Part shown: one piece after another, positions 35,603-43,900 of the stretch
Layout of the letters: each line of letters opens with the position of its first letter
Numbering within the stretch: the first letter of the stretch is position 1
Assembly: GCF_023073415.1 (NCBI RefSeq)
Contig: NZ_JADPJL010000060.1
Coordinates: 124,001 to 188,000, forward strand
Origin: Bradyrhizobium sp. 190
GTDB taxonomy: Bacteria > Pseudomonadota > Alphaproteobacteria > Rhizobiales > Xanthobacteraceae
DNA length: 64,000 nt
Reading direction: 5' to 3'
Notes under the pieces: generated by a model
Databases searched by the model: none
Told to the model about the DNA's origin: nothing
Seen by the model: only the letters and a program-made list of their open reading frames with translations
Program-made: the position numbers and the translations under genes

Positions 35603-36280
35603 ATGAAACGATCTATCGCCGCGATCATTGCGGCATCCGTCCTCGCATCTACCGCACCGGCCTCTGCCACAAATGATCTGCGTTACCTGCACCGCAGTGG
35701 ATACTGGAAGACGTTCGTCACCACGACCCATAACGGCACGCCACTGTGCGGCATGCAGTCCGACTTCGGCCAGAACGGAATCATCGAGGGAACGCTGATG
35801 GTGAAGTTCATCAAGGGCGACCAGCATGTCCTCGTGCATGTGTTCAAGACGAGCTGGCGCATTCCGAAGGACATCACAATCCCGGTCTACATGACCTTCG
35901 ACAACAGCCAGCCGTTCACGGCAACGGCGACCGGGATGGTCACACAGAGCGGGCTTAGCTATGTCGAGTTCGGCATCGCGAGCGACTTCCTGCTCAACTT
36001 CTTCCGGCTGTTTGCGGGCGCGAATCGCATGACGCTCGGTTTCAGCGAAGGCAGCGAACAGCCATGGACGACCGGCATGATTGGCAGTCGCGAGGCCGTT
36101 GGCAGTTTTACCAACTGCATCACCACGGTTTCCCCGCCTGCCACGTCATCGACGCAGCCCCATGGCGGCGGCGCCACGCAGCCCTATGGCCGCGCGCCAT
36201 CGACGCAACCGTTCGGGGCCAAGCCTGCGCCGACCCAACCGGCGAGCCGTCCCGTCAAGCGTGACGATGGCAGCATCTGA
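35603..36280 (+). CDS. Secreted protein of unknown function with TQP-repeat tail
   Basis: The 225-residue protein has a signal peptide (about residues 1-22, ending APASA) and a compact domain of roughly 130 residues. Cys is found in TPLCGMQ and TNCITT. The C-terminal tail is Pro/Thr/Gln/Gly-rich with repeated TQP units (TQPHGGG, TQPYGRA, TQPFGAK, TQPAS). The domain is distantly like invasion-associated LOCUS B (IalB-like) proteins, but I cannot confirm this. The stop overlaps the start of the HTH gene (TGATG), suggesting coupling. Confidence 0.7.
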   Translation: MKRSIAAIIAASVLASTAPASATNDLRYLHRSGYWKTFVTTTHNGTPLCGMQSDFGQNGIIEGTLMVKFIKGDQHVLVHVFKTSWRIPKDITIPVYMTFDNSQPFTATATGMVTQSGLSYVEFGIASDFLLNFFRLFAGANRMTLGFSEGSEQPWTTGMIGSREAVGSFTNCITTVSPPATSSTQPHGGGATQPYGRAPSTQPFGAKPAPTQPASRPVKRDDGSI

Positions 36281-36528
36281 TGAATCATCCAGCGACCGTT
36301 GCCGACGCGATGTCGGTTGAACTGGGCTACCGCGAAAAGCAGATCGCGCGGCTCCTGCTGCGCGGCAAGACCAACAAGGAGATCGCGGCGGCGCTCAATC
36401 TCGCCGAGAAAACCGTCAAGAACTACATGAGCGTGCTGCTCGACAAGCTCAATGTGCGCAACCGTCTTGAAGCCCTGCTCGCCGTGCAGCGCCTGCCGCA
36501 GTTGCACGCCGACGACGGCAGCATCTGA
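36280..36528 (+). CDS. Stand-alone LuxR/FixJ-type HTH protein
   Basis: The 82-residue protein is essentially only a GerE/LuxR helix-turn-helix domain: LGYREKQIARLLLRGKTNKE, then IAAALNLAEKTVKNYMSVLL and DKLNVRNR. There is no receiver or autoinducer domain. It probably binds DNA as a constitutive or partner-controlled regulator. Its start overlaps the stop of the upstream secreted protein. Its last codons repeat the 3' end of that gene almost exactly. Confidence 0.82.
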   Translation: MNHPATVADAMSVELGYREKQIARLLLRGKTNKEIAAALNLAEKTVKNYMSVLLDKLNVRNRLEALLAVQRLPQLHADDGSI

Positions 36529-36626
36529 TGTCGGTGCTGTTCTGGTACGGCGTCATCACCCTGCTGATGCAGATCTACTGTGACCCGAAATACACCCAAC
36601 CCAAACAACGAAAGCAAAGCCAGTGA
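36528..36626 (+). CDS. Small hypothetical membrane-like protein
   Basis: A 32-codon frame starts at an ATG overlapping the HTH stop (TGATG). It reads a hydrophobic segment (SVLFWYGVITLLMQIY) followed by a polar, basic tail. Coupling to the preceding gene is the main reason for listing it. No family is recognised. Confidence 0.4.
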   Translation: MSVLFWYGVITLLMQIYCDPKYTQPKQRKQSQ

Positions 36627-36648
36627 AGTTTAATGACGCACATTTCAA

Positions 36649-36780
36649 TTGATCATTGCCATCATCGGCGCAGGCCTGTGGCTACGCCACTCGCTGGGGC
36701 CGTCGTATGGCTGGATTGTCCTTGTGTTCATCGCCGCGATCTGACTGCTCTATCGCGCCAAGCGCGACTGGCGGCAGTGA
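36649..36780 (+). pseudogene. Small membrane protein ORF interrupted by an in-frame TGA
   Basis: From a TTG at 36649 the frame reads a hydrophobic stretch (LIIAIIGAGLWLRHSLGP, then YGWIVLVFIAAI). It meets TGA at 36742-36744 and continues in the same frame to LLYRAKRDWRQ and a TGA at 36778-36780. It looks like a two-helix protein broken by a single stop. A truncated but working product cannot be excluded. Confidence 0.35.
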
Positions 36781-36937
36781 AGCTGGTTACGCGATAGCGG
36801 CAAGCGCGTCAGTCTATGGAACGTCAGCACTCCCAGCAGGATCTTGATCATCGGGCTCATCCTGTGATCGTCGATTGGCGTTGGAAACATTCTCGCGGAT
36901 TCTTGGTGGTAATCGCGCGATAAAAAGCCAAATCGCT

Positions 36938-37315
36938 TCAACAGGGCCTTTTGCCTACCACCTTCCGACTATGCAACTGCGATCTGCCGGTCCCACCGGT
37001 AAATCGATCCGCTCGCCGCAGGGGCTTCGCATCCAGCACGATGCGCGGATCGGCCGAACAAATTCCGTCGTCCTCTTTGATGATTTCACAGCGCTCGGCT
37101 TTCAGCGGCGCAGCCATTGCAACGGCCATGGTGTCGTTGCCGCCTCGGCCGAGCGTCGTAATTTCCCTGGTCGCCGGGTTCACGCCCTGAAATCCTGCCA
37201 GCACCACAACGCGCCCACGATCAAGTTCCTCACGCGCGCGAATCGCTCGAATTTTCGCCGGTGTTTCAAGACAGACACCGCCATATTCTTGCACGATGAT
37301 GGGATGGTTGCGCAT
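36938..37315 (-). pseudogene. Aspartokinase remnant with internal deletion
   Basis: The frame reads IIVQEYGGVCLETPAKIRAI, which resembles the N-terminal KYGG motif of aspartate kinases. It then jumps directly to ELDRGRVVVLAGFQGVN and REITTLGRGGNDTMAVAMAA, followed by ADPRIVLDAKPLRR, the second half of the kinase domain. Roughly 100 residues that should separate these parts are missing, and the regulatory ACT domains are absent. KYGG is altered to EYGG and TDVDG to KEDDG. It lies directly after the nagA stop. This is a decayed second aspartokinase, not lysC itself. Confidence 0.75.
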
Positions 37316-38497
37316 CTAACCTCGTTGAAAAGCCTCGCTCGCGCCGCCCATCGAACCGGCACCGCCGATCCATGTGCCGACGACTTCAAAGTTCGGATTG
37401 AAGGCGACAAGGTCCGCGCGATATCCGGGCGCGATCCGTCCAAGCTCGGACTCAAGGCCCAGAAATGCCGCGGGCGTCCGAGAGGCCATGATGAGGGCAT
37501 CGACAAGGGAGATTCCGAGCAGCGCGACCGCATTGCGCACCGCCTCGATCATGGTGAGGTGAGCGCCCGCGAGCGTGCCATCGGGGCCGGTCAGGCGATT
37601 TTCGTGCAACGTGATCTGCCTTCCCTGCAGCATGAATTGCCGCTCGTTCGTGCCCGTCAATGGCATGGCATCGGTGACCAGCATCAATCGATCGCGCCCC
37701 TTGCAGCGAAAGGCAACACGCAAACCGGCGCGGTCAACGTGGATGCCGTCGCAGATGATCCCTGCAAACAGCCGGTCATCCCCCAGCGCGGCGCCCACCA
37801 AGCCCGGCTCACGGGCGTTCAACTGCGACATGGCATTGAACAGATGGGTCACCCCCAAGACACCGCGATCGACCGCCTGCCCGATTTCGGCTGCGGTGGC
37901 GTCGCTGTGGCCGGCCGCGATACACAATCCGGCCCCGATCAATTCATCGATCATGGACGCGGGCACGCATTCCGGGGCCAAGGTCACAATGGAGCGGCCG
38001 CAGCTCCCAAAACTTTTGATCGCGGCGAGATCGCGCCTATCGGGCACGCGTATCTCGGCTTCCGGATGAATGCCCTTGCGAGACCTGTTGAGGGCCGGTC
38101 CTTCCAGATGAAAGCCGAGAACGCCGGGAATCTTCAGACAAGCCTGGGCGACTGTAGCCAATCGCTCGATGACCTCGCTGCGATCGGTGATGAGGGTCGG
38201 CAAGCAGCCCGTGGTCCCCTCCTTGCGGTGCGCCTCAACGATGCGTCGAACGCCAGCCTCCGTTGGCTGGTCGTTGAGAAGAACGCCCCCGCCTCCGTTC
38301 ACCTGGATGTCGATAAATCCGGGTGCAAGGATCGCGTCTGCGGGAGCGTGGATTGAGGCGCGCGCCTCCGGCTCGCCGAAGGTGATGCTTTCAATCCGCC
38401 CCTGCGAGATCCTGACCGACCCCGGCCCGCGCATGTCGGCACCGTCAAAGATGTGCTGCGCAGCAATCGTGAGAGAGCAAGAACCAGCGTGGCCCAT
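37316..38497 (-). CDS. nagA: N-acetylglucosamine-6-phosphate deacetylase
   Basis: The 393-residue amidohydrolase-fold enzyme removes acetate from GlcNAc-6-phosphate. Motifs are LAPGFIDIQVNGGGG (metal-site strand), GFHLEGPALN (metal-binding Glu), AAGHSDAT, GVTHLFNAMS (metal-binding His), ICDGIHVD and LVTDAM (catalytic Asp). The family signatures are intact. The ATG at 38497 is my preferred start. A GTG further upstream would lie next to the palindrome at 38.53 kb. It is divergent from the kinase-murQ-SIS genes and works in the same amino-sugar recovery route. Confidence 0.93.
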   Translation of the reverse strand: MGHAGSCSLTIAAQHIFDGADMRGPGSVRISQGRIESITFGEPEARASIHAPADAILAPGFIDIQVNGGGGVLLNDQPTEAGVRRIVEAHRKEGTTGCLPTLITDRSEVIERLATVAQACLKIPGVLGFHLEGPALNRSRKGIHPEAEIRVPDRRDLAAIKSFGSCGRSIVTLAPECVPASMIDELIGAGLCIAAGHSDATAAEIGQAVDRGVLGVTHLFNAMSQLNAREPGLVGAALGDDRLFAGIICDGIHVDRAGLRVAFRCKGRDRLMLVTDAMPLTGTNERQFMLQGRQITLHENRLTGPDGTLAGAHLTMIEAVRNAVALLGISLVDALIMASRTPAAFLGLESELGRIAPGYRADLVAFNPNFEVVGTWIGGAGSMGGASEAFQRG

Positions 38498-38524
38498 CTG
38501 TATTGATCCGAGAATGGCAGTCAC

Positions 38525-38543
38525 GGACTCGTGAGACGAGTCC
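38525..38543. promoter_or_regulatory. Perfect palindrome between nagA and the kinase gene, candidate operator
   Basis: GGACTCGT at 38525-38532 and ACGAGTCC at 38536-38543 are exact reverse complements around a three-base centre. The site lies 28 bases before the nagA ATG and about 70 bases before the divergent kinase gene. A second, looser inverted repeat (CTTCTT...AAGAAG) follows near 38553-38572. The position fits an operator controlling both directions. No regulator gene is adjacent. Confidence 0.55.
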
Positions 38544-38613
38544 TCAACAAGACTTCTTATGTACACGAAGAAGCTTTGGAGGACCCGGAGCGAAACCTTC
38601 GCGTTAACTTTCC

Positions 38614-39537
38614 ATGGGAACAAAAGGTACCACGTATCTCGGCATTGATGGCGGCGGAACCCGCTGCCGCGCCCGGATCGAGGACGAAAACGGCAGGGTA
38701 CTCGGTGCGGCGAGCTCAGGGCCCGCCACGACGCGGATTGGCTTCGAGAAGACCTGGCGGTCCATCATGGAGGCCACTGAAGCGGCAGCCGCACAGGCCG
38801 GACTGACGCGCGAGGATTTCGCGCGGATGCACGCCGGAATTGGCCTGGCCGGTCTTGGCCGCCGGGGCGCGGAAGCGGCGCTCAACAAGGTCACGCATCC
38901 CTTTGCGTCCGTCATCTTCATCAGCGACGGCCTGGCGGCCTGTCTCGGCGCCCATAGCGGCGCGGACGGGGCCATCGTGGTAGCCGGCACAGGCTCGGTG
39001 GGTGTCGGCCTGATCGACGGCCGCGAAATCCGTCTCGCTGGTTACGGCTTCCCCGTGTCGGACGAAGGCAGCGGTGCCGACATCGGCCTGCAGGTTGTTC
39101 GACTGGCACTGCGGGCCGCGGATCGGCGCGGCGAGCTGACTCCATTGCTTTCAGAGGTGCTGGGCGCATTCGATCATGATCCTTATCAGGCGGTGGCCTG
39201 GTCTGAAGAAGCCAGGGCCACAGACTACGCTGCGTTCGCGCCGATTGTGATGCGGCACGCCAATCAGGGCGATCCGGTCGGCCGTCGCATTGTCGAACGC
39301 GCGGCCGATGCCATTGGTGATCTGCTTGATTTGTTCCTGACGAGAGGAATTAACCGGCTCTCACTGGTAGGCGGGCTCGCGGATGCCATTACGCCCTGGC
39401 TGACGCCTGACCTGCGCGCCCGCTTGAAGTGCCCTGACGCCGACGCGGCCGCCGGGGCGTTACTGGTGGCGCGAGGGCGGCTTGACCTGCCCAAGAAAGA
39501 AACTGACCATGAACAGGCTTCAAAGTTCCGCGTTTGA
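38614..39537 (+). CDS. BadF/N-acetylglucosamine kinase family ATPase
   Basis: The 307-residue sugar-kinase-fold protein has the phosphate-binding LGIDGGGTRCRARIED at the N-terminus, GIGLAGLGRRG, a second phosphate loop VVAGTGSVGVGL, and the adenosine motif SLVGGLADAI. Beside nagA and murQ it is most likely an N-acetylglucosamine (or N-acetylmuramic/glucosamine) kinase, which would feed NagA. Its 3' end overlaps murQ by 29 bases, which indicates one transcript. Confidence 0.85.
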   Translation: MGTKGTTYLGIDGGGTRCRARIEDENGRVLGAASSGPATTRIGFEKTWRSIMEATEAAAAQAGLTREDFARMHAGIGLAGLGRRGAEAALNKVTHPFASVIFISDGLAACLGAHSGADGAIVVAGTGSVGVGLIDGREIRLAGYGFPVSDEGSGADIGLQVVRLALRAADRRGELTPLLSEVLGAFDHDPYQAVAWSEEARATDYAAFAPIVMRHANQGDPVGRRIVERAADAIGDLLDLFLTRGINRLSLVGGLADAITPWLTPDLRARLKCPDADAAAGALLVARGRLDLPKKETDHEQASKFRV

Positions 39538-40501
39538 TGGCGCATGGATCAACTATATGGCCACCGAAGAAGTCGATCCCCGCTTTGCCGATCTTGATGC
39601 ATGGTCGCTGACGTCAGCGATGGAAGCCATGTGGGAGGGCCAGCTCGCGGCAGTCGCGGCGATCGGCCATGCCCTTCCCGAGATCACTGCGGCGACTGAA
39701 GCAGCCAAAGCGGGGCTGGGTGATCACGGACGCATTGTGTATGTCGGCGCCGGCACCTCGGCCCGCGTGGCGGTCCAGGACGGCGCCGAGTTGACGCCGA
39801 CCTTCGCCTGGCCCAGCGAGCGCGTCCGCTTCATCGTCGCCGGCGGAGACAGCGCGTTCGTCGCCAGCATCGAGGGTGCGGAGGATGATGTCGACGATGC
39901 GGTCACGCAGATCAATGCCGCGCGGCTCACACAACACGACGTGGTGATCGCCGTTGCCGCCAGCGGGACAACGCCATTCACGGTCGCGGCGCTGCAGCAG
40001 GCAGGCTCTTTCGGTGCTGTGACGATCGGTGTTGCAAACAATCCCGGCACCGTGCTGCTGGCGTCGGCAAAGTTTCCGATATTGATCGAGACCGGCCGCG
40101 AGCTCATCGCCGGCTCCACGCGGATGAAGGCGGGCACCGCGCAGAAGATTGTGCTTAACCTGATCTCCTCGGGGATCATGCTGCGCCTTGGCCGGGTGTA
40201 CCGCGGCATGATGGTGAACATGCAGCCGACCAATGCCAAGCTGAAGCGGCGCGCCGAGGCCATGGTAGCGCAAATCGCGCGCTGTGATCCTTCGCACGCG
40301 GCACGCTCGCTTGAGCAGGCCGAGGGAGACATCAAGACGGCAGGTCTTCTGGCGTTGGGTTTCGACAGGGTTGATGCCGAGACCATTCTAAAAAACTGTG
40401 ACGGCAATCTTCGGCGCGTGTTTGCCGAGCTCGCCAAGGATCGTGACCGGCATCCCAAGGGAGCCGCGGCAGGCAGGCAAGGCGGAGCGGTTGAGCCGTG
40501 A
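39509..40501 (+). CDS. murQ: N-acetylmuramic acid 6-phosphate etherase
   Basis: The 330-residue SIS-domain enzyme cleaves the lactyl ether of MurNAc-6-phosphate to GlcNAc-6-phosphate during peptidoglycan recycling. The signature ELIAGSTRMKAGTAQK is intact, with YVGAGTSARVAVQDG upstream and the C-terminal helical region present. The frame is open before the start. The ATG at 39509 (MNRLQSSAF) fits the family. Its product is the substrate of NagA, encoded divergently. Confidence 0.93.
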   Translation: MNRLQSSAFDGAWINYMATEEVDPRFADLDAWSLTSAMEAMWEGQLAAVAAIGHALPEITAATEAAKAGLGDHGRIVYVGAGTSARVAVQDGAELTPTFAWPSERVRFIVAGGDSAFVASIEGAEDDVDDAVTQINAARLTQHDVVIAVAASGTTPFTVAALQQAGSFGAVTIGVANNPGTVLLASAKFPILIETGRELIAGSTRMKAGTAQKIVLNLISSGIMLRLGRVYRGMMVNMQPTNAKLKRRAEAMVAQIARCDPSHAARSLEQAEGDIKTAGLLALGFDRVDAETILKNCDGNLRRVFAELAKDRDRHPKGAAAGRQGGAVEP

Positions 40502-41511
40502 CGACATCCGCGATGGCGAGCGAAATCGGGGAGAGCGCGGATGTTGTCGCCAAAATTGTTCGTAACCGCCCCGCCACGCGCGATATCGCACAGCGACTTG
40601 GGATTGGCTCCGCCCCGCTGTGCGTCGTGTGCGGCCGGGGAAGCTCTGGGCATGCCGGGGTTTTCTTAAGATACCTTGTCGAGACGCGGCTTCGCCTTCC
40701 CGTTTCAGCCAGTGCTCCTTCGGTGATCACGGCATTTCGCACGCCCTTGATGCTGCGCCATGCGCTGTTCATCGTGATCTCGCAATCCGGACGCAGCCCG
40801 GATCTTATCGCGGCGACCAGGTCGGCGCGCGCTGCGGGCGCCCGCACTATCGCCATCGTCAATGTGACGTCGTCGCCGGTGGCCGACGAAGCGGAGTTCG
40901 TCGTTCCGATCGAAGCCGGCAGAGAGTACTCCGTAGCGGCGACCAAGACCGTTATCGGCTCGATGGCCGCTGGCGCCGGACTTGTTGCCGAACTGGCGGA
41001 AGATCGTGCGCTGCGGTCAGCCCTCGACAGGCTACCCGAGCGGCTGCATCGCGCGCTGGCGCTCGACTGGTCCGAGATTGCCGGTGATCTCGCCAAGGCG
41101 TCAGCTGTGTTTGTGGCGGCGCGGGGCTTGGGCCTAGGCTCGGCGCGGGAGATCGCGCTCAAACTTTCGGAAATCCTGCGCCTACCTTCCATTGGTCTGA
41201 GCGCCGCCGAACTGCAGCATGGGCCGCGCGCCGCGTTGTCATCGCGCACGCCGGTCGTCATGATGCGCCTCATGGATGAAACGGCGGCCACGGTGGACGC
41301 GCTGGCAGAAGAATTGCGCGAGCAAAAGATCGCGCTGCATCTATGCGGCGGACCGCATGGCTCGCTGCCCTGGCTGGCCGAGGATGACCCCGCCACCGAC
41401 CCGATCACCATGCTCGTTCCGGCCTATCGGATGATCGAACAGGCGGCGCGCGCCTGCGGATTTGACCCGGATCGCCCCCCTCGCCTGAGCAAGATTACCG
41501 AGACGTTTTGA
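40498..41511 (+). CDS. SIS-domain glucosamine-6-phosphate deaminase-like protein
   Basis: The 337-residue protein has two SIS domains like the isomerase half of GlmS but no glutaminase domain, as in NagB-II/AgaS. Visible motifs are VCGRGSSGHAG, VISQSGRSPD, AATKTV and ELQHGPRAAL. Following nagA, kinase and murQ functions, the expected reaction is glucosamine-6-phosphate to fructose-6-phosphate plus ammonia. The GTG at 40498 overlaps the murQ stop (GTGA). An ATG 15 bases later is the alternative. Confidence 0.88.
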   Translation: MTTSAMASEIGESADVVAKIVRNRPATRDIAQRLGIGSAPLCVVCGRGSSGHAGVFLRYLVETRLRLPVSASAPSVITAFRTPLMLRHALFIVISQSGRSPDLIAATRSARAAGARTIAIVNVTSSPVADEAEFVVPIEAGREYSVAATKTVIGSMAAGAGLVAELAEDRALRSALDRLPERLHRALALDWSEIAGDLAKASAVFVAARGLGLGSAREIALKLSEILRLPSIGLSAAELQHGPRAALSSRTPVVMMRLMDETAATVDALAEELREQKIALHLCGGPHGSLPWLAEDDPATDPITMLVPAYRMIEQAARACGFDPDRPPRLSKITETF

Positions 41512-41654
41512 CAGCTGACTGTTCGCTGGCCGGCGGCCGAAAGCTGGCAAAGGTCGCAGCGGCTCTTGCCGAGAATTCGACGTCACCCCGTCAACTGGCG
41601 GCCGCAGCCGAAAACCTGTCACGGATCAGGTCCATTCTGGCGGCGGACGCCTAG
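41508..41654 (+). CDS. Possible small hypothetical protein after the SIS gene
   Basis: A 48-codon frame begins at a TTG overlapping the SIS-gene stop (TTGA). It reads a helical, Ala/Leu-rich sequence (KLAKVAAALAENSTSPRQLA, AAAENLSRIRSILAADA). The overlap and codon use look coding-like, but no ribosome site or homolog is evident, so it is only a candidate. Confidence 0.25.
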   Translation: MTADCSLAGGRKLAKVAAALAENSTSPRQLAAAAENLSRIRSILAADA

Positions 41655-41768
41655 CCTCGACGGCCCCTCGCGTTTTGGCATGCAAGGCACTATTTTATGG
41701 TCAGAAGCAGCGGGGTGGCGGCCGTGCATAAATTGCCGGCGACGTCCCGATCAGCAGGAGATTCCGAC

Positions 41769-41975
41769 ATGGGAAAGAAGCCAACGCACTCCGAGCCGCA
41801 GGACGAGGCCGAGAAGGAGGCCCTGCTCAAGTCGCTCCGGAAGCATGGACAGGTGGTCGAAAGCGAGGATCCGGACGTCCCGCTCGGGCCCGGGCAGACG
41901 CACGTGCTCGTCAAGAAACGCGGCGAGTCGGGCGGCAGGCTGATCGAAAAGCGGAAGTCCTTCATCAAGCGCTAA
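41769..41975 (+). CDS. Small conserved-type hypothetical protein
   Basis: The 68-residue protein is highly charged: a Glu/Lys-rich N-terminal half (PQDEAEKEALLKSLRKHG) and a basic C-terminus (RLIEKRKSFIKR). CAGGAG lies about eight bases before the ATG. The central GPGQTHVLVK segment is its most distinctive part. I do not recognise a family. Its position just outside the unusual 42-55 kb cluster, convergent with it, gives no functional clue. Confidence 0.55.
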   Translation: MGKKPTHSEPQDEAEKEALLKSLRKHGQVVESEDPDVPLGPGQTHVLVKKRGESGGRLIEKRKSFIKR

Positions 41976-42003
41976 TCCGGCGCTCGATCGGAGCAGCGCC
42001 GCT

Positions 42004-43839
42004 TCAAGATCCGGCCGGCTCGCGCGGCGGCAACGGCTCACCCATCAAGCCGACCATGCCCGGTGGATCGCTGTCGGGCGCTCCGCGCGCGATCCAGTCG
42101 CGCACATACGCCACGCGTTCGTGAGCGATCCGCGGTCTCTCCTTCGGCATGCTGCCTGCTTCGGCCTGGCCGAGCGCAATCCGGTTCAGCAGGTTCGACC
42201 CATCCGGATCGCCCGGCACCACGCGCCCGCTGTCGATCATCTCCGCGTGGATGGAGTTGCGCCAGAACGGGCCGTGCGGCGAGCGGAACGTAAATCCCCG
42301 CACGGACTCGTCGAGAATCCGGGTGACCTTGGCGAAGTCCGTCGCATGGGTGCCGGGCGGCAGCGCCTCGCCGCGGGCAAGCGCGGTCGCGATGCGCGCT
42401 GCCGCGCGATCTGCGTCCGCCACGGCGGCAAGAAAGTCGGCGCCGGTCTCCCCATCCACCAGCATCTCCCGGGAAATGAACTCGGCTGCCATCGCGAACA
42501 CGTCGGCATGCATGGTCCAGCGGTCGGCATCGATATGCGGCATCCGCATCGAATAGGGCAGCTCGAACGGCGGTCCGGCGCGTGAGGCCGGCGCGGCCCC
42601 TGCGGGGAGCTCGACGAGCTTCTCGGCGATGACCTTGAGGCGGCGCATCTCGCCAAAAGTCCACAGCTGCAGCATCCCCTTCGGGGTGCGATCGCCCATT
42701 TGCGCACCCGACGTCTCGTAGCTCGCAACGTCGCTCAGCAGCGAATGATGCAGGCAATCGAGCAGCAGCCGATAGCGCAGATTGAAGAGGTACGCCCAGC
42801 GCAACGCGCGCGCATGCGTGATATGCCCTCCCGGAGCGGGCAGCGGCATCGTGGCCGGATTCGTCACGACGGGGAGCGCGAGCGGCCGGCCGAGCGCCGT
42901 CTCGGCCTGCTCCAGCTTCTCATAAAGGCTCAGGAAACGCTCGAAGTGCGACTCGTCGCCATCGGCCACCGGCGCGTCGAATGCCTCGCCCTGATCGCCG
43001 ATCGCCGCGATCGCAGCCGCCGCGTCCCTGCGCAGATCGATCGCGCTGACCGCCGAGAGCTGCTCCACCAGCACGATCTTGCCGGCCGTACCGGGCGGCG
43101 CCTCATAACCCCAGTCGCGCCACGTCGCCTGCAAGCCGCTCCGGCCCGGCCGGAAGTCCGTGTCATCGAGCCCAGACTTGAACAGCTCATGCAGGCGCGC
43201 GAACAGCGCGCCGACGTGAAACAGCGGGTTCCCGCCGTTGCTGCGCTCGGCTCTCGGAGCGATGTCGTCGACAAGCTTCTGCTTGATGGCGGCGTCCTGC
43301 GCCGGGTCGGGCCGCAGGACCAGTTCGGAGACCGGCCGGTTCGGACTCTCGGCGATGACGTACTTGGCAAGCGAATCCAGCGTCGCCGGTTCCAGGCGAT
43401 AACCGAACGGCTGGACGGCGAACTCGAACGGAGAAAACTGCCGGCTGAAGTGCAGCGCGCCGCCGACCGCGTGCAGCAGGTTCTGCACGGAGATGAAGTG
43501 GCCCATTTCCTCGCGGGCGATCTGCAGGAGCGTGTTCCTGATCTCGGTCGCAAGCCGCCTGACGTCATTCTCAGCCGGGAGGGAAGCCGGGTCGATCGAA
43601 TAGGCCGCGAACAGGTACTGGACCATCAGCGCGTGCTCGATCTCGGCGGCCGCCGACAGCCAGAATATCGTCTCGTCGCGCGGCCGCATTCGCGGCCCGA
43701 GCAGGAGCGGCGCGGCACCGCCAGGGCCCGGCGCCACCACGCCCGCGCCGACCGCCGCATGCGCGCCGGCCGAAACTGCCGAAGCGGGACCAAAGGGGAC
43801 GCGGCGGAACACCGCCAGGTTCACGTTCCGAACCGTCAT
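42004..43839 (-). CDS. Ferritin-like (VioB/iminophenyl-pyruvate dimer synthase-type) domain protein
   Basis: The 611-residue protein has an N-terminal ferritin-like four-helix domain (about residues 50-180) with EIEHALMVQYLFAAYSI and LLQIAREEMGHFISVQNLL. This is the Glu/His pattern of the domain found in VioB, RebD and StaD, which couple imine products of amino-acid oxidases. A second helical region contains LRWAYLFNLRYRLLLD. The C-terminus (SLLNRI-like DGSNLLNRIALG, then YVRDWIARGAP) resembles the ends of cytochrome-like domains but lacks a CxxCH heme site. GGAGAA before the ATG at 43839 supports the start. It is the last gene of the minus arm of the cluster. Confidence 0.8.
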   Translation of the reverse strand: MTVRNVNLAVFRRVPFGPASAVSAGAHAAVGAGVVAPGPGGAAPLLLGPRMRPRDETIFWLSAAAEIEHALMVQYLFAAYSIDPASLPAENDVRRLATEIRNTLLQIAREEMGHFISVQNLLHAVGGALHFSRQFSPFEFAVQPFGYRLEPATLDSLAKYVIAESPNRPVSELVLRPDPAQDAAIKQKLVDDIAPRAERSNGGNPLFHVGALFARLHELFKSGLDDTDFRPGRSGLQATWRDWGYEAPPGTAGKIVLVEQLSAVSAIDLRRDAAAAIAAIGDQGEAFDAPVADGDESHFERFLSLYEKLEQAETALGRPLALPVVTNPATMPLPAPGGHITHARALRWAYLFNLRYRLLLDCLHHSLLSDVASYETSGAQMGDRTPKGMLQLWTFGEMRRLKVIAEKLVELPAGAAPASRAGPPFELPYSMRMPHIDADRWTMHADVFAMAAEFISREMLVDGETGADFLAAVADADRAAARIATALARGEALPPGTHATDFAKVTRILDESVRGFTFRSPHGPFWRNSIHAEMIDSGRVVPGDPDGSNLLNRIALGQAEAGSMPKERPRIAHERVAYVRDWIARGAPDSDPPGMVGLMGEPLPPREPAGS

Positions 43840-43900
43840 GTGGCGTTTCTCCATTTGGCCAGTTACCCCGGCTGGGCGGACACCGGCTTTTCGATCTGCC

